A stretch of 64,000 nucleotides of DNA from Sphingomonas bisphenolicum (lineage in GTDB: Bacteria; Pseudomonadota; Alphaproteobacteria; Sphingomonadales; Sphingomonadaceae), in contig NZ_AP018817.1 in the NCBI RefSeq assembly GCF_024349785.1, forward strand, positions 2,077,501-2,141,500, in the 5' to 3' direction. This document shows positions 8,547-17,529 of the stretch, piece by piece (within the stretch, counting starts at the first letter, position 1; every line of letters starts with the position of its first letter). The translations under genes and the position numbers were made by a program. The notes under the pieces were generated by a model. It had not been told where the DNA came from and made no database searches. It saw only the letters and a program-made list of their open reading frames with translations.

Positions 8547-9176
8547 TCAGCCCTGTTTCTGCATTTCGGTGATGAGGGCGCCGTCGATCTCTTTCTGCCG
8601 CTTGTAGGCCGGGCGCTCGCGCAGGCGGGCGGCGTAGGATTCCAGGGCGGGGCTGGAGGGGATGGACTTGAAGCTCAGGCCCCAGTCGATCTGCGAGCCG
8701 ACATAGACATCGGCGGCGGTAAACTGGTCGCCGCAAATCCAGGCGTCGCCCGCGACCGCCGTTTCGAGGGCGGCTATCGTATCTTCAAATGTGCCATAGC
8801 CGGCCGTGCGCTCGCGGCCTTCGGGAACGACGAAGCCCAGCGCCTTGTTGGTCACAGCGGCCTCGACCGGGCCAGCGGCGAAGAAGAGCCAGCGATAATA
8901 GGCATGGCGCTGGTCGAGCGCGGGGGCGAGGTGCGCGGCCGGGAAGGCATCGGCAAGATAGGCGCAAATGGCGGCGCATTCGGTGACGACCCGGCCGTCA
9001 TGGACGATGGCGGGCACCTTGCCCATTGGATTGATCGCCAGATAGTCGGGCGCCTTCATCGACGCGGCATAATCGAGGATCACCGTGTCATAGGCCTGGC
9101 CGACCTCCTCCAGCATCCAGCGGACGATCTGCCCGCGCGACATCGGGTTGGTGTAGAAAATGAGGTCAGAGGGCAT
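8547..9176 (-). CDS. Glutathione S-transferase family protein
   Basis: This 209-residue protein has the GST thioredoxin-like N-domain (LIFYTNPMSRGQIVRWMLEE, then NPMGKVPAIVHDGRVVTECAA with the conserved cis-Pro and Glu-Ser-like glutathione contact) and an all-helical C-domain from about residue 85. The C-domain includes the N-capping pattern FTAADVYVGSQIDWGL. The substrate cannot be told from sequence. The start at 9176 matches the family N-terminus; the extension to 9233 runs through an upstream hairpin. It lies 70 bases downstream of an unknown secreted protein gene on the same strand. Confidence 0.9.
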   Translation of the reverse strand: MPSDLIFYTNPMSRGQIVRWMLEEVGQAYDTVILDYAASMKAPDYLAINPMGKVPAIVHDGRVVTECAAICAYLADAFPAAHLAPALDQRHAYYRWLFFAAGPVEAAVTNKALGFVVPEGRERTAGYGTFEDTIAALETAVAGDAWICGDQFTAADVYVGSQIDWGLSFKSIPSSPALESYAARLRERPAYKRQKEIDGALITEMQKQG

Positions 9177-9204
9177 CGGCTTCTCTCCTGAATCGAGGCG
9201 ATGA

Positions 9205-9235
9205 AGGTGGCGCAAGCGACGGGCAGGCGCCACCC
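9205..9235. terminator. Hairpin between a secreted-protein gene and the GST gene
   Basis: AGGTGGCGC at 9205-9213 pairs with GCGCCACC at 9227-9234. On the minus strand there is no long T run after it, so it may act as a partial terminator or a processing site between the two genes. Confidence 0.45.
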
Positions 9236-9245
9236 TCTTTCTGGG

Positions 9246-10487
9246 TCAGCAGCCCACGCCCATGGCGCTGCCGAGCATCCCGCCTAGGCCGCCGCCACAT
9301 TTTTTCTTTTTCTTTTGTTGCTGCTGGGTCGGTGCATCGTCCCCGTTATCGCCAGCCTGGCCCATCATGCTGCCCATGTCCGGGCCGTTCAGCATCCACA
9401 TGGTGTTGGCGCGATAGCGGACGCGGGCGATCCATTCCGGTTTCCATACGGCCTTGGGGTCGGCGGGGCGGGGCGGGTAGGTGAAATTGGCCTCTGGGCC
9501 ATAGGCGTAGAGGCTGCCCATCAGCATCTCTCCGCCCGCCTGGGTGACGGCGGCGGGGACGGTGCAACTGGTCTGGCTGGGCGGCATGACGATTTTCTGC
9601 GCGATCATCTTCTGCACGGCGGCGGGTGACATCCAGTCCCACACCGGGCCACCGAATGCCTGGGTCGCCGAGGAGGCCCACCAGACCATGTCGCCATTCT
9701 CCTTGGCGCCGAAGGTCCAGGCGTAATAGCCGGTCGCCTGCGGCAGGCTGTTCCAGCTTAGGATCGTCGCGCCGCCGGCGATCGCGCGGGCGGTGCCGGT
9801 GATGGCGGGCATGAAGTCCTGCTTCAGGTTGAAGGCGATGTCGGGGCTGTAATTGCCGCTGATACGATGGTCGCCGAGCAGGGAGGCATTGGCGGGAACG
9901 GTCTTGCGCGTCTGGCTGTTGGGCCAGTCGCCATAGGTCTTGCTGTTGGAGGCGCGGATTTGCCATTCCTGTGGAATCGATGCGCCGCTCATGTAGAGGC
10001 CGGGCGGCATCTGGCCCTTGGCGACCTTGGCGAAGTCGATCACGACCGGCTGGCCCGCACCAGGCGTGGCGCCGCAGCCCCAAAAGAGGAGCAGCCGGCC
10101 CTTGGGGCGCTCGCCCGGCATGGGCTGATCGTCGCTGGGGACGATGCGGGGCGTGACGAGCGGGACGGAGGCGCCGAGGCCTGCGCCGGCGGGCATGAAA
10201 TGATCGGCGGCGGGCGCGCCGCTGGCGGGCGCGCGGGTGGAGCCGAGGCGCAGGACGAGTTCGTGGAGTGGCTGGTTGCGGCCGCCGCCCATCATCATGC
10301 TCATGGCCGCGCCCATGCCGCCGCCGCCACCCGCCATGGCGGCCATGCCGGACATGGTGCCGGCGTCGATCGTGTAGCGGGCAATGGGGCCGGATGCCTG
10401 CTGGCTGGGGACAGGGGCGGCGAGGAGGGTGAAGGATGCAAGCAGAAATGCGCCGCGAGCGGGGCGCGAAGTCAGGAGTTTGCGCAC
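9246..10487 (-). CDS. Secreted Met/Gly-rich protein of unknown function
   Basis: This 413-residue protein is not recognised. It starts with a signal peptide (hydrophobic core GAFLLASFTLLAAPVPS). Residues about 45-70 are rich in Met and Gly (GMGAAMSMMMGGG), which might bind a metal such as copper, but this is only a guess. The middle contains LLLFWGCGATPGAGQPVV and repeated Trp/Tyr blocks (YYAWTFGAKENGDMVWW). The C-terminus has QQQQKKKKK followed by a Gly-rich tail with two cysteines. The sequence is strongly coding in this frame. It is probably periplasmic or cell-surface. Confidence 0.8.
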   Translation of the reverse strand: MRKLLTSRPARGAFLLASFTLLAAPVPSQQASGPIARYTIDAGTMSGMAAMAGGGGGMGAAMSMMMGGGRNQPLHELVLRLGSTRAPASGAPAADHFMPAGAGLGASVPLVTPRIVPSDDQPMPGERPKGRLLLFWGCGATPGAGQPVVIDFAKVAKGQMPPGLYMSGASIPQEWQIRASNSKTYGDWPNSQTRKTVPANASLLGDHRISGNYSPDIAFNLKQDFMPAITGTARAIAGGATILSWNSLPQATGYYAWTFGAKENGDMVWWASSATQAFGGPVWDWMSPAAVQKMIAQKIVMPPSQTSCTVPAAVTQAGGEMLMGSLYAYGPEANFTYPPRPADPKAVWKPEWIARVRYRANTMWMLNGPDMGSMMGQAGDNGDDAPTQQQQKKKKKCGGGLGGMLGSAMGVGC

Positions 10488-10617
10488 AACATCTGTTCCT
10501 TGATCGTTACGGAAGAGATGCGACCTTTTTTCTGGGAAGGGGAACGTAGCAGAGATTCAGGGGACGGGGGAGGGGGGAGTTGGTAAGCTGCTCCCATGAA
10601 GATACCGTGAGACGCCC

Positions 10618-11040
10618 ATGATGAAATTTTCGATTGCGGTCGCGATCATGGCGATGGCGCAGGCTGCCTGCGCCGCCGCCGACCGGATGGCCAGACTGAA
10701 CGCCTCTGACATTCGATCCGCATTGGTGGGGCATATGGTCCGTTATGAGCGGCCGGGCTGGACGGATACGGGCGTTCAAGAAGAATTTCGCGACGACGGG
10801 CGATGGCGGGGCACGCGCTACAACAGAGGGCCGAGTTCGTTTTCCGGTCTGTGGGAAATCGCCGACGATCGGCTTTGTGTGGTCGCCATGCAAGGATTGA
10901 CGGGGGATCGCTGGGCGCATGGTTGGGTTTGCAGAGAAGTGTGGCGAGGGCAGCAATCCGGCCGTTTGTTTATGGACCATGTGGTCATGCTGGAGGGGCG
11001 GCAGGTGGTTCATGTAGAGGCATTGAAGCCGCAATTGTGA
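10618..11040 (+). CDS. Small secreted protein of unknown function
   Basis: This 140-residue protein has an N-terminal signal peptide (MMKFSIAVAIMAMAQAACAA) and a mature domain with many Trp and Arg residues. Its pattern, including RWRGTRYNRGPSSFSGLWEI and DDRLCVVAMQG with two cysteines, suggests a small periplasmic beta-rich fold. The GxWxxxxDxLC pattern resembles small domains found in other alphaproteobacterial hypothetical proteins, but no family name can be given. Its base composition is slightly less GC-rich than its neighbours. It is divergent from the Met/Gly-rich protein gene and convergent with clpA. Confidence 0.65.
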   Translation: MMKFSIAVAIMAMAQAACAAADRMARLNASDIRSALVGHMVRYERPGWTDTGVQEEFRDDGRWRGTRYNRGPSSFSGLWEIADDRLCVVAMQGLTGDRWAHGWVCREVWRGQQSGRLFMDHVVMLEGRQVVHVEALKPQL

Positions 11041-11100
11041 TTGCCGCCGCTTCACCCTCTTCCGACTTCGCCTAGGCGGCAAGCTGCCAAGGCTACATAT

Positions 11101-11126
11101 CCTTCTCCCATGGGGAGAAGGGTTTT
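11101..11126 (+). terminator. Intrinsic terminator of the small secreted protein gene
   Basis: CCTTCTCCC pairs with GGGAGAAGG around a three-base ATG loop and is followed by GTTTTC. It lies 60 bases after the stop at 11040. Confidence 0.75.
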
Positions 11127-11132
11127 CATACG

Positions 11133-11160
11133 AAAAGAGCGACCCTCGCGGGCCGCCCTT
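11133..11160 (-). terminator. Probable terminator of clpA
   Basis: Read on the minus strand, AAGGGCGGCCC pairs with GGGTCGCTCTT (two G-U pairs) around a GCGA loop and runs into TTTTCG. It lies 22 bases beyond the clpA stop. Confidence 0.65.
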
Positions 11161-11182
11161 TCGTCATCGCGTGTGAAGGCTC

Positions 11183-13516
11183 TTACTTCGTGCCTTCCGA
11201 TGCCTTGGCCTTGCCGCCCTTCTTGCCCTTTTTGGGGGCGGCCGGGGTGATCTGGAAGGCGAGCGCCCCCACCCCGTCGGCATCTTCCTTCATATGGACA
11301 TGGACTTCGCCGCCATGGACCAGCTTGCCAAACAGCAGTTCCTCGGCCAGCGGCTGCTTGATCTTTTCCTGCATCAAACGGCCCATCGGTCGGGCGCCGT
11401 ACAGCTTGTCATAGCCCTTCTTCGTCAGCCAGGCCTTGGCGTCGTCGTCCAGGGTGATGTGGACGTCGCGGTCGGCCAGTTGCAGCTCAAGCTGTAGCAC
11501 GAACTTGTCGATGACGCGGGCGACGACTTCGGTCGGCAGATAGTCGAACGGCACGATCGCATCGAGGCGGTTGCGGAATTCGGGAGTGAAGAGCTTCTTC
11601 ACCGCGTCTTCCTGGACATCCTCGCGCGTGAACTCGCCGAAACCGATGCTTTCCTTCGCCATGTCCGACGCACCGGCATTGGTGGTCATGATGAGGATGG
11701 TGTTGCGGAAATCGACGGTCTTGCCGTGGTGATCGGTCAGGCGTCCATTATCCATCACCTGCAACAGGATGTTGAACAGGTCGGGATGCGCCTTCTCGAT
11801 CTCGTCCAGCAGCAGCACGCTGTGCGGTTGCTGGTCGACCGCATCGGTCAGCAGGCCGCCCTGGTCATAGCCGACATAGCCCGGAGGCGCGCCGATCAGC
11901 CGGCTGACCGAATGGCGTTCCATATATTCCGACATGTCGAAGCGCTGGAGCGGGATGCCCATGATCGAGGCGAGCTGGCGCGCCACCTCCGTCTTGCCGA
12001 CGCCGGTGGGGCCGGAGAAGAGATAGTTGCCGATCGGCTTGTCGGGATCGCGCAGGCCCGCGCGCGACAGCTTGATGGCCGACGACAGCACTTCGATCGC
12101 CTTGTCCTGGCCGAACACGACACGCTTAAGGTCCGTGGTGAGTGAACTCAGCACGGTCTTGTCGTCGGACGATACCGTCTTGGGCGGGATGCGGGCCATG
12201 GTCGCGATGACCTGCTCGATCTCCTTGGGGGTGATGGTCTTCTTGCGCTTGGAGGGCACCACGAGCATCTGCATCGCGCCGACCTCGTCGATTACGTCGA
12301 TCGCCTTGTCGGGCAATTTCCGGTCGTTGATGTAGCGCGCCGACAACTCCACCGCCGCCTTGATCGCATCCGGCGTATATTTGACGTGGTGATGCTCCTC
12401 GAACGCGGTGCGCAGGCCGGCGAGAATCTTGATCGTATCCTCGATCGTCGGCTCGTTCACGTCGATCTTCTGGAACCGGCGCAGCAGGGCGCGGTCCTTT
12501 TCGAAATGGTTGCGGAACTCCTTATAGGTGGTCGAGCCGATGCAACGGATCGTGCCGCCCGACAAAGCAGGTTTCAGCAGGTTGGACGCATCCATCGCGC
12601 CGCCGCTGGTGGCGCCCGCGCCGATCACGGTGTGGATCTCGTCGATGAAGAGGACCGCGTGCGGCATCTTTTCCAGTTCGGTCACGACCGCTTTCAGCCG
12701 TTCCTCGAAGTCGCCGCGATAGCGGGTGCCGGCCAGCAGCGCGCCCATGTCCAGCGAGTAGATGACGGCTTCCTTGAGGACGTCGGGGACTTCGCCTTCC
12801 ACGATCTTGCGCGCCAGACCTTCGGCGATCGCAGTCTTGCCCACGCCCGGATCGCCGACATAGAGCGGGTTGTTCTTCGAGCGGCGGCACAGGATCTGGA
12901 TCGTGCGATCCACTTCCGCGGTTCGGCCGATCAGCGGGTCGACCTTGCCACGGCCCGCTTTCTCATTGAGGTTGACGGTGAACTGTTCGAGGGCGCTATC
13001 CTTCTTACCCTTGCCGTCCTGCACCTTTTTTTCCTCCTCGGAAGCGCCCTTGGTCTCCTGACGCTCGGGCGCGGGCGTGCCCTTGCCGACGCCATGGCTG
13101 ATGAAGCTCACGGCATCGAGGCGGCTCATATCCTGCTGTTGCAGGAAATAGACGGCATAGGATTCGCGTTCGGAGAAGAGCGCGACGAGCACGTTGGCGC
13201 CCGTCACTTCATCCTTGCCGGACGACTGGACGTGCAGGATGGCGCGCTGGACCACGCGCTGGAAACCGCTGGTGGGGGACGGGTCGCTGGACCCCTCCAC
13301 CTTCAGGCTGTCGAGTTCGGTGTCGAGATAATGGGTGACGGCGTCGCCCAGTTCGCCCAGCTCCACGCCGCACGCCTGCATCACCTTTGACGCATGTTCG
13401 TCATCAATCAGTGCCAGGAGGAGATGCTCCAGCGTGGCATATTCATGCTTGCGCTCCGACGCGTGCGTCAGCGCGTTGTGCAAGGTGGTTTCAAGAGCGG
13501 GTGCGAATGAAGGCAT
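11183..13516 (-). CDS. clpA: ATP-dependent Clp protease ATP-binding subunit ClpA
   Basis: This 777-residue AAA+ unfoldase feeds substrates to ClpP. It has the N-terminal Clp-N repeat domain (residues 1-145), a first AAA module with Walker A GDPGVGKT near residue 215, a second with GPTGVGKT near residue 497, and a C-terminal D2-small domain. The ClpP-docking loop is visible as SIGFGEF. The C-terminus is Lys/Gly-rich ([15 protein letters not shown]). The start at 13516 matches the conserved [10 protein letters not shown]-terminus; the extension to 13627 is not needed. The adaptor gene clpS, often adjacent, is not in this window. Confidence 0.97.
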   Translation of the reverse strand: MPSFAPALETTLHNALTHASERKHEYATLEHLLLALIDDEHASKVMQACGVELGELGDAVTHYLDTELDSLKVEGSSDPSPTSGFQRVVQRAILHVQSSGKDEVTGANVLVALFSERESYAVYFLQQQDMSRLDAVSFISHGVGKGTPAPERQETKGASEEEKKVQDGKGKKDSALEQFTVNLNEKAGRGKVDPLIGRTAEVDRTIQILCRRSKNNPLYVGDPGVGKTAIAEGLARKIVEGEVPDVLKEAVIYSLDMGALLAGTRYRGDFEERLKAVVTELEKMPHAVLFIDEIHTVIGAGATSGGAMDASNLLKPALSGGTIRCIGSTTYKEFRNHFEKDRALLRRFQKIDVNEPTIEDTIKILAGLRTAFEEHHHVKYTPDAIKAAVELSARYINDRKLPDKAIDVIDEVGAMQMLVVPSKRKKTITPKEIEQVIATMARIPPKTVSSDDKTVLSSLTTDLKRVVFGQDKAIEVLSSAIKLSRAGLRDPDKPIGNYLFSGPTGVGKTEVARQLASIMGIPLQRFDMSEYMERHSVSRLIGAPPGYVGYDQGGLLTDAVDQQPHSVLLLDEIEKAHPDLFNILLQVMDNGRLTDHHGKTVDFRNTILIMTTNAGASDMAKESIGFGEFTREDVQEDAVKKLFTPEFRNRLDAIVPFDYLPTEVVARVIDKFVLQLELQLADRDVHITLDDDAKAWLTKKGYDKLYGARPMGRLMQEKIKQPLAEELLFGKLVHGGEVHVHMKEDADGVGALAFQITPAAPKKGKKGGKAKASEGTK

Positions 13517-13669
13517 GTCTGTTCTACTCCTGGCCCCAAAAAGGAGCGGTATCGAACCATATGTCGGCATTGCTCGACGCCGGATCAAGGCCGCAGCCCC
13601 GACCAGCGGAATTGCCTGACTGCCCAAGCCCTATGGAGCCCTTAAGGGCGCAGGGGGCGAGGCGCGGGT

Positions 13670-13867
13670 TCATCGCCTGAATAACGCCTCGGCACTTGCC
13701 TTATGGTTAACGGCGTTTTCCTTTATCGATCTGGTGCGCGCGATTTCCGTTTCCAGAGCGACGATGCGGGCGTCCAGTTCGGCAACGGACAAAGGCCCCA
13801 GATCCTGCCTCAACAGGCGGGCCAGCGGATCATCTCCCTTGTTCGGCAGATCGTCATCCAAGTCCAT
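13670..13867 (-). CDS. DUF1192 family protein
   Basis: This 65-residue protein matches DUF1192, a small alphaproteobacterial family of unknown function. It opens MDLDDDLPNK, then PLARLLRQDLGPLSVAELDA, followed by a predicted coiled coil (RIVALETEIARTRSIKENA). The start at 13867 is the family N-terminus; upstream in-frame codons overlap the divergent quinone oxidoreductase gene. It is separated from clpA by about 150 bases and probably has its own promoter, shared with the divergent gene at 13971. Confidence 0.88.
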   Translation of the reverse strand: MDLDDDLPNKGDDPLARLLRQDLGPLSVAELDARIVALETEIARTRSIKENAVNHKASAEALFRR

Positions 13868-13970
13868 GACGCCAATGTTGACCCTGCGGGCCACTCTGTC
13901 AATAAGGGCGCAGGTTCCGTCCGTCGATTTTTGGTGCGGCGCAACATGGTTAACGACCGGGGGCAGTAAC

Positions 13971-14975
13971 ATGGCGGATGTGGGCGCAGTACCGGGCGAG
14001 ATGACGGCGATCGCGATCGTCACGCCGGGCGGGCCGGAAGCGCTGGTGCCGGAACGGCGGCCGGTGCCCGTGCCGGGCGAGGGCGAGGTACTGATCAAGG
14101 TTGGGGCCGCGGGCGTCAATCGGCCCGACGTGTTGCAGCGGCAGGGCAAATATCCGCCGCCGCCGGGCGCTTCGGACATTCCGGGACTGGAAGTAGCAGG
14201 GACCATCGTGGCGGCCGGCAGCGGCGCGGATAAGCTGGTGGGGCAGAAGGTGTGCGCGTTGCTGGCAGGTGGAGGCTATGCCGAATATGCGGTGGCGCCG
14301 GCGGGGCAATGCCTGCCGTTGCCCGACGATTATGATCTGGCCGAGGCGGCGGCGCTGCCCGAAACCCTGTTCACCGTCTGGACCAACTTGTTCGAGCGCG
14401 CCTATGCGGTGGGGGGCGACACGGTGCTGGTCCATGGCGGGACCAGCGGCATCGGCACCATGGCGATCCGGCTGTGCAACCTGTTCGACGTGCGCGTGAT
14501 CGTGACCTGTGGGTCGGACGAGAAGTGCGCGCAGGCGGTGGAATGGGGCGCGAACCATGCGGTCAATTACAAGACGCAGGACTATGTCGAGGAAGTGAAG
14601 GCGATCACCGGCGGGCAGGGGGTGCAGGCGGTGCTCGACATGGTCGGCGGCGATTATGTGCCGCGCAACCTGGCTTGTCTGGCCGAGGATGGACGGCATG
14701 TGTCGATCGCGGTGCTGGGCGGGGCGAAGGCGGAGATTTTCATCCCGGCGATCATGAGTAAGCGGCTGACCATCACCGGATCGACGCTGCGGGCGCGGTC
14801 GGTGGGTTTCAAGAGCCTGGTTGCGGACGAACTGATGCGGACGGTGTGGTCTTTCGTGGGCGAGGGGAAGCTGCGCCCGGCGATGGACCGGAAGTTCGCG
14901 CTGGCGGATGCGGCCAAGGCCCATGCGCGGATGGATGCGGGCGAGCATTTCGGGAAGATCGTGCTGGTGGTTTGA
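13971..14975 (+). CDS. NAD(P)H:quinone oxidoreductase, PIG3/QorA type
   Basis: This 334-residue protein is a zinc-independent medium-chain reductase. Seen are the N-terminal GroES-like domain with GVNRPDVLQRQGKYPPPPG and IPGLEVAGTI, and the Rossmann domain with HGGTSGIGTMAIRLC for NAD(P)H binding near residue 145. The PxxPGASDIPGLE block is characteristic of the PIG3/p53-inducible quinone oxidoreductase branch. The start at 13971 has the G-run CCGGGGGCAG upstream; a second ATG ten codons in is possible. The stop overlaps the start of a small zinc-ribbon gene (TGATG), so the two are probably cotranslated. Confidence 0.92.
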   Translation: MADVGAVPGEMTAIAIVTPGGPEALVPERRPVPVPGEGEVLIKVGAAGVNRPDVLQRQGKYPPPPGASDIPGLEVAGTIVAAGSGADKLVGQKVCALLAGGGYAEYAVAPAGQCLPLPDDYDLAEAAALPETLFTVWTNLFERAYAVGGDTVLVHGGTSGIGTMAIRLCNLFDVRVIVTCGSDEKCAQAVEWGANHAVNYKTQDYVEEVKAITGGQGVQAVLDMVGGDYVPRNLACLAEDGRHVSIAVLGGAKAEIFIPAIMSKRLTITGSTLRARSVGFKSLVADELMRTVWSFVGEGKLRPAMDRKFALADAAKAHARMDAGEHFGKIVLVV

Positions 14976-15160
14976 TGGGGGTCATTAGCGAACCCGAAGG
15001 CTGTAAGCGTTGCGGACATCTCATCGGTTATCACTGGGATGGTGACGGTGAAATGTGGTGCACCGCCTGCGAGTGTAAGGGATATGTTGATCCCGATGAG
15101 CCAAAAGTCGTGAGCCGACGTCCTCATGCTGCGGATGATAAAAGGGAAACGTCACCCTGA
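14975..15160 (+). CDS. Zinc-ribbon microprotein coupled to the quinone oxidoreductase
   Basis: This 61-residue frame starts inside the stop of the previous gene (ATG at 14975). It carries a CxxC pair (GCKRCGHLIG) and a CxxCxC group (WCTACECKG) about 22 residues apart, as expected for a small zinc ribbon. No family name is offered. Its last two codons and stop come from the repeat element that begins at 15150, so the original C-terminus may have been altered by the repeat. It is probably real, given the coupling and the cysteine pattern, but unproven. Confidence 0.55.
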   Translation: MGVISEPEGCKRCGHLIGYHWDGDGEMWCTACECKGYVDPDEPKVVSRRPHAADDKRETSP

Positions 15161-15260
15161 ACTTGTTTAGCTGCGCTGGCCTTCGGCTCAGGGTCCATTT
15201 TGCCAAATCGAGGGAAGGTTGGTGCCGCGCGATGGATGCTGAAACAAGTTCAGCATGACG
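15150..15260. repeat. Imperfect inverted repeat, family B
   Basis: The arms CGTCACCCTGAACTTGTTT at 15150-15168 and AAACAAGTTCAGCATGACG at 15242-15260 are near-complementary. They flank about 70 bases that include TTCGGCTCAGGGTCC. The form resembles short non-autonomous repeats seen scattered in sphingomonad intergenic regions. Only this copy was noticed here. Confidence 0.6.
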
Positions 15261-15390
15261 AATGAAATGAGGCGCGCTCCTCCGGTTAACCCCCGCAAAC
15301 CGTAGCATTTCCGTCATATTCTCTTCGGAACTGTAACATTGCGCGCTTAAGGATTCGCTCCCGAGGACATTGGTCTTTGGGGATCGTATC

Positions 15391-16263
15391 ATGAACGCCA
15401 TTACCCGCCTGCCCTTCCTGAGCGAGTTGGAAGAGGGCGCGGACGACCGTTTCCATATCCCTGAGCGGGAAGGGCAGCGGCGCCGCTATCGCACCATCTG
15501 GATTTCCGACATTCACCTCGGCACGCGCGGCTGCAATGCCGCGATGCTGATCGACTTCCTCGACACTGTGGACAGCGACACCATCTATCTGGTGGGCGAC
15601 ATCATCGACGGATGGCGCCTCAAGAAGCGCTTCTACTGGCCGGCCAGCCATAATGACGTGGTCTGGCGCCTGATGAAGCGCGCCAAGCGCGGCACGCGGG
15701 TCGTCTACATCCCCGGCAATCATGACGAGATGTTCCGCCAGTTCACCGGCATGAGCTTTGGCGGCGTCGAAATCCGGCGCAAGGCGATCCACACGACCGC
15801 GGACGGGCGCAAGCTGCTGGTGTTGCATGGCGACGAGTTCGACACGATCATGCTGGCGCATCGCTGGTTGGCCTTCGTCGGCGACGCGGCCTACACGACG
15901 CTGATGCGGCTCAATGTCGTGGTCAATGCCGTGCGCCAGCGCATGGGACTGCCCTATTGGTCGCTTTCCAAAATGGCCAAGCACAAGGTCAAGAACGCCG
16001 TGTCCTTCATTTCCCGCTTCGAGGAAGTGGTGGCGCATGAGGCCGGCGCGCGCGGAGTCGATGGCGTGGTGTGCGGTCATATCCACAATGCCGAGATGCG
16101 CGAGATAGAGGGCATCGACTATTATAATGACGGCGACTGGGTCGAGGGTTGCACGGCGCTGGTGGAACATGGCGACGGGCGGATGGAAGTGCTGCACTGG
16201 GCCGACGAGATCGCCAGGCGCGAGCAGGAAGAACAGGACGCGCGGGCGCGGATGGCGGCCTGA
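15391..16263 (+). CDS. LpxH-like metallophosphoesterase
   Basis: This 290-residue protein is a calcineurin-type phosphoesterase. The metal-binding motifs appear in order: SDIHLGTRG, GDIIDGWRL, GNHDEMF, HGDEFD and GHIHNAEM. The layout is that of the UDP-2,3-diacylglucosamine diphosphatase (LpxH) superfamily, but this subgroup is longer than true LpxH and carries a helical insertion, so the real substrate may be another nucleotide-lipid or phospholipid. The start at 15391 is the family N-terminus. It lies 108 bases upstream of a GT4 glycosyltransferase on the same strand, which suggests a shared role in envelope lipid or glycan metabolism. Confidence 0.85.
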   Translation: MNAITRLPFLSELEEGADDRFHIPEREGQRRRYRTIWISDIHLGTRGCNAAMLIDFLDTVDSDTIYLVGDIIDGWRLKKRFYWPASHNDVVWRLMKRAKRGTRVVYIPGNHDEMFRQFTGMSFGGVEIRRKAIHTTADGRKLLVLHGDEFDTIMLAHRWLAFVGDAAYTTLMRLNVVVNAVRQRMGLPYWSLSKMAKHKVKNAVSFISRFEEVVAHEAGARGVDGVVCGHIHNAEMREIEGIDYYNDGDWVEGCTALVEHGDGRMEVLHWADEIARREQEEQDARARMAA

Positions 16264-16316
16264 TATGATGGCTGACTGCTTCGTACCCAGTCGAGCATCG
16301 CAAGGGATGCGCTAAC

Positions 16317-16345
16317 CGTTTCTCGACTGCGCTCGACACGAACGG
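16317..16345. repeat. Dispersed palindromic repeat, family A (copy 2)
   Basis: The stretch CGTTTCTCGACTGCGCTCGA then CACGAACGG matches the copies at 1750 and 57374 with one or two changes. It lies between the phosphoesterase and glycosyltransferase genes. Confidence 0.6.
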
Positions 16346-16371
16346 CCGTAGGTGAATAAGGAATGATCCCC

Positions 16372-17400
16372 ATGCGCATAGCGATCGTCACCGATGCCTG
16401 GAGTCCGCAGGTCAATGGCGTGGTGCGCACGCTCCAGACGATCCGCGCCGAACTGGAGCGGATGGGGCATGTGGTCGAGGTCATTTCGCCCGATCTCTAT
16501 GGCTCCATTCCCTGCCCGACCTATCCCGAAATCCGGCTGGCGCTGGTCCGGTCGACCGTGGTGGGGCAGGCGATCGCCGCGTTCCAGCCCGATGCGGTGC
16601 ATCTGGCGACGGAAGGGCCGCTCTGCCTGGCGGCGCGGCGCTGGTGCCTGCGCAGCGGCGTGCCGTTCACCACCGCCTACCACACCCATTTTCCCGACTA
16701 TGTCGCACAGCGCACCGGCCTGCCTGCGGCCTGGTTCTGGCGATATATCCGCTGGTTCCATGGGCCGGCGCAGGCGGTGCTGGTGTCGACCCGATCTGTG
16801 CGCGACCAGTTGCGCGCCCATGGCGTGCCCAATGTGCGGCCATGGGGGCGGGGGGTCGATCTGGCCGCCTTCACCCCCGATGCACCGCCGCCCGAAGCGT
16901 TCGCGAACCTGCCGCGCCCGATCATGCTCTATGTCGGGCGGGTCGCGGTGGAGAAGAATCTGGAGGCGTTCCTCGCCACGGATCATGCCGGCACCAAGGT
17001 CGTTGTCGGCGACGGGCCGGTGCGCGCGACGCTGGAGCGTGCCTATCCGCAGGCCCGCTTCCTGGGGCCGATGTTCGGCGCGGCGCTGGCGGGCGCCTAT
17101 GCCGGGGTGGATGTGTTCGTCTTTCCCAGCCGCACCGATACGTTCGGGCTGGTGATGATCGAAGCGCTGGCCTGCGGCACGCCGGTTGCGGCCTATCCGG
17201 TCACCGGGCCAATCGATATCGTGACGGCGGACAGCGGAGCGCTGTCGGAAGATCTGGGGCAGGCGATCGCCGCCGCATTGTCGTGCGATCGCGCCGCCTG
17301 CGCCGCTTATGGACAGAGCTTCAGTTGGGAGCGCAGCGCGCGCGAGTTTCTGGAGGGCCTGCACGCGATCCCGGCGACACTGATCGAAAGCGCTGCCTGA
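16372..17400 (+). CDS. GT4-family glycosyltransferase
   Basis: This 342-residue protein is a GT-B glycosyltransferase of family 4. The N-terminal domain opens with RIAIVTDAWSPQVNGVVRT, as in GDP-mannose-dependent alpha-mannosyltransferases. The C-terminal domain has LYVGRVAVEKNLEAFL and the donor-binding block FPSRTDTFGLVMIEALACG with its EA pair. The acceptor is probably a membrane lipid, an inference from family and neighbour. AAGGA at 16358-16362 is well placed for the ATG at 16372 and too close for the ATG at 16363, so the later start is chosen. Confidence 0.88.
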   Translation: MRIAIVTDAWSPQVNGVVRTLQTIRAELERMGHVVEVISPDLYGSIPCPTYPEIRLALVRSTVVGQAIAAFQPDAVHLATEGPLCLAARRWCLRSGVPFTTAYHTHFPDYVAQRTGLPAAWFWRYIRWFHGPAQAVLVSTRSVRDQLRAHGVPNVRPWGRGVDLAAFTPDAPPPEAFANLPRPIMLYVGRVAVEKNLEAFLATDHAGTKVVVGDGPVRATLERAYPQARFLGPMFGAALAGAYAGVDVFVFPSRTDTFGLVMIEALACGTPVAAYPVTGPIDIVTADSGALSEDLGQAIAAALSCDRAACAAYGQSFSWERSAREFLEGLHAIPATLIESAA

Positions 17401-17479
17401 CGCTATTCCCGGGGGGCGATGCTTTTCCCAAGGATTTTGTTGCCGCACGCAGCGGGATGTTCTATCTCTGATCCGTCGT

Positions 17480-17500
17480 GGCCGCCCTGCTTGGGCGGCC
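17480..17500 (+). terminator. Hairpin between the glycosyltransferase gene and trcR
   Basis: GGCCGCCC at 17480-17487 pairs with GGGCGGCC at 17493-17500 around a five-base loop, followed by CTTATCGTTTTT. It either terminates the glycosyltransferase transcript or lies in the trcR leader. Confidence 0.6.
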
Positions 17501-17529
17501 CTTATCGTTTTTACGCCGGAGAAGACCCC

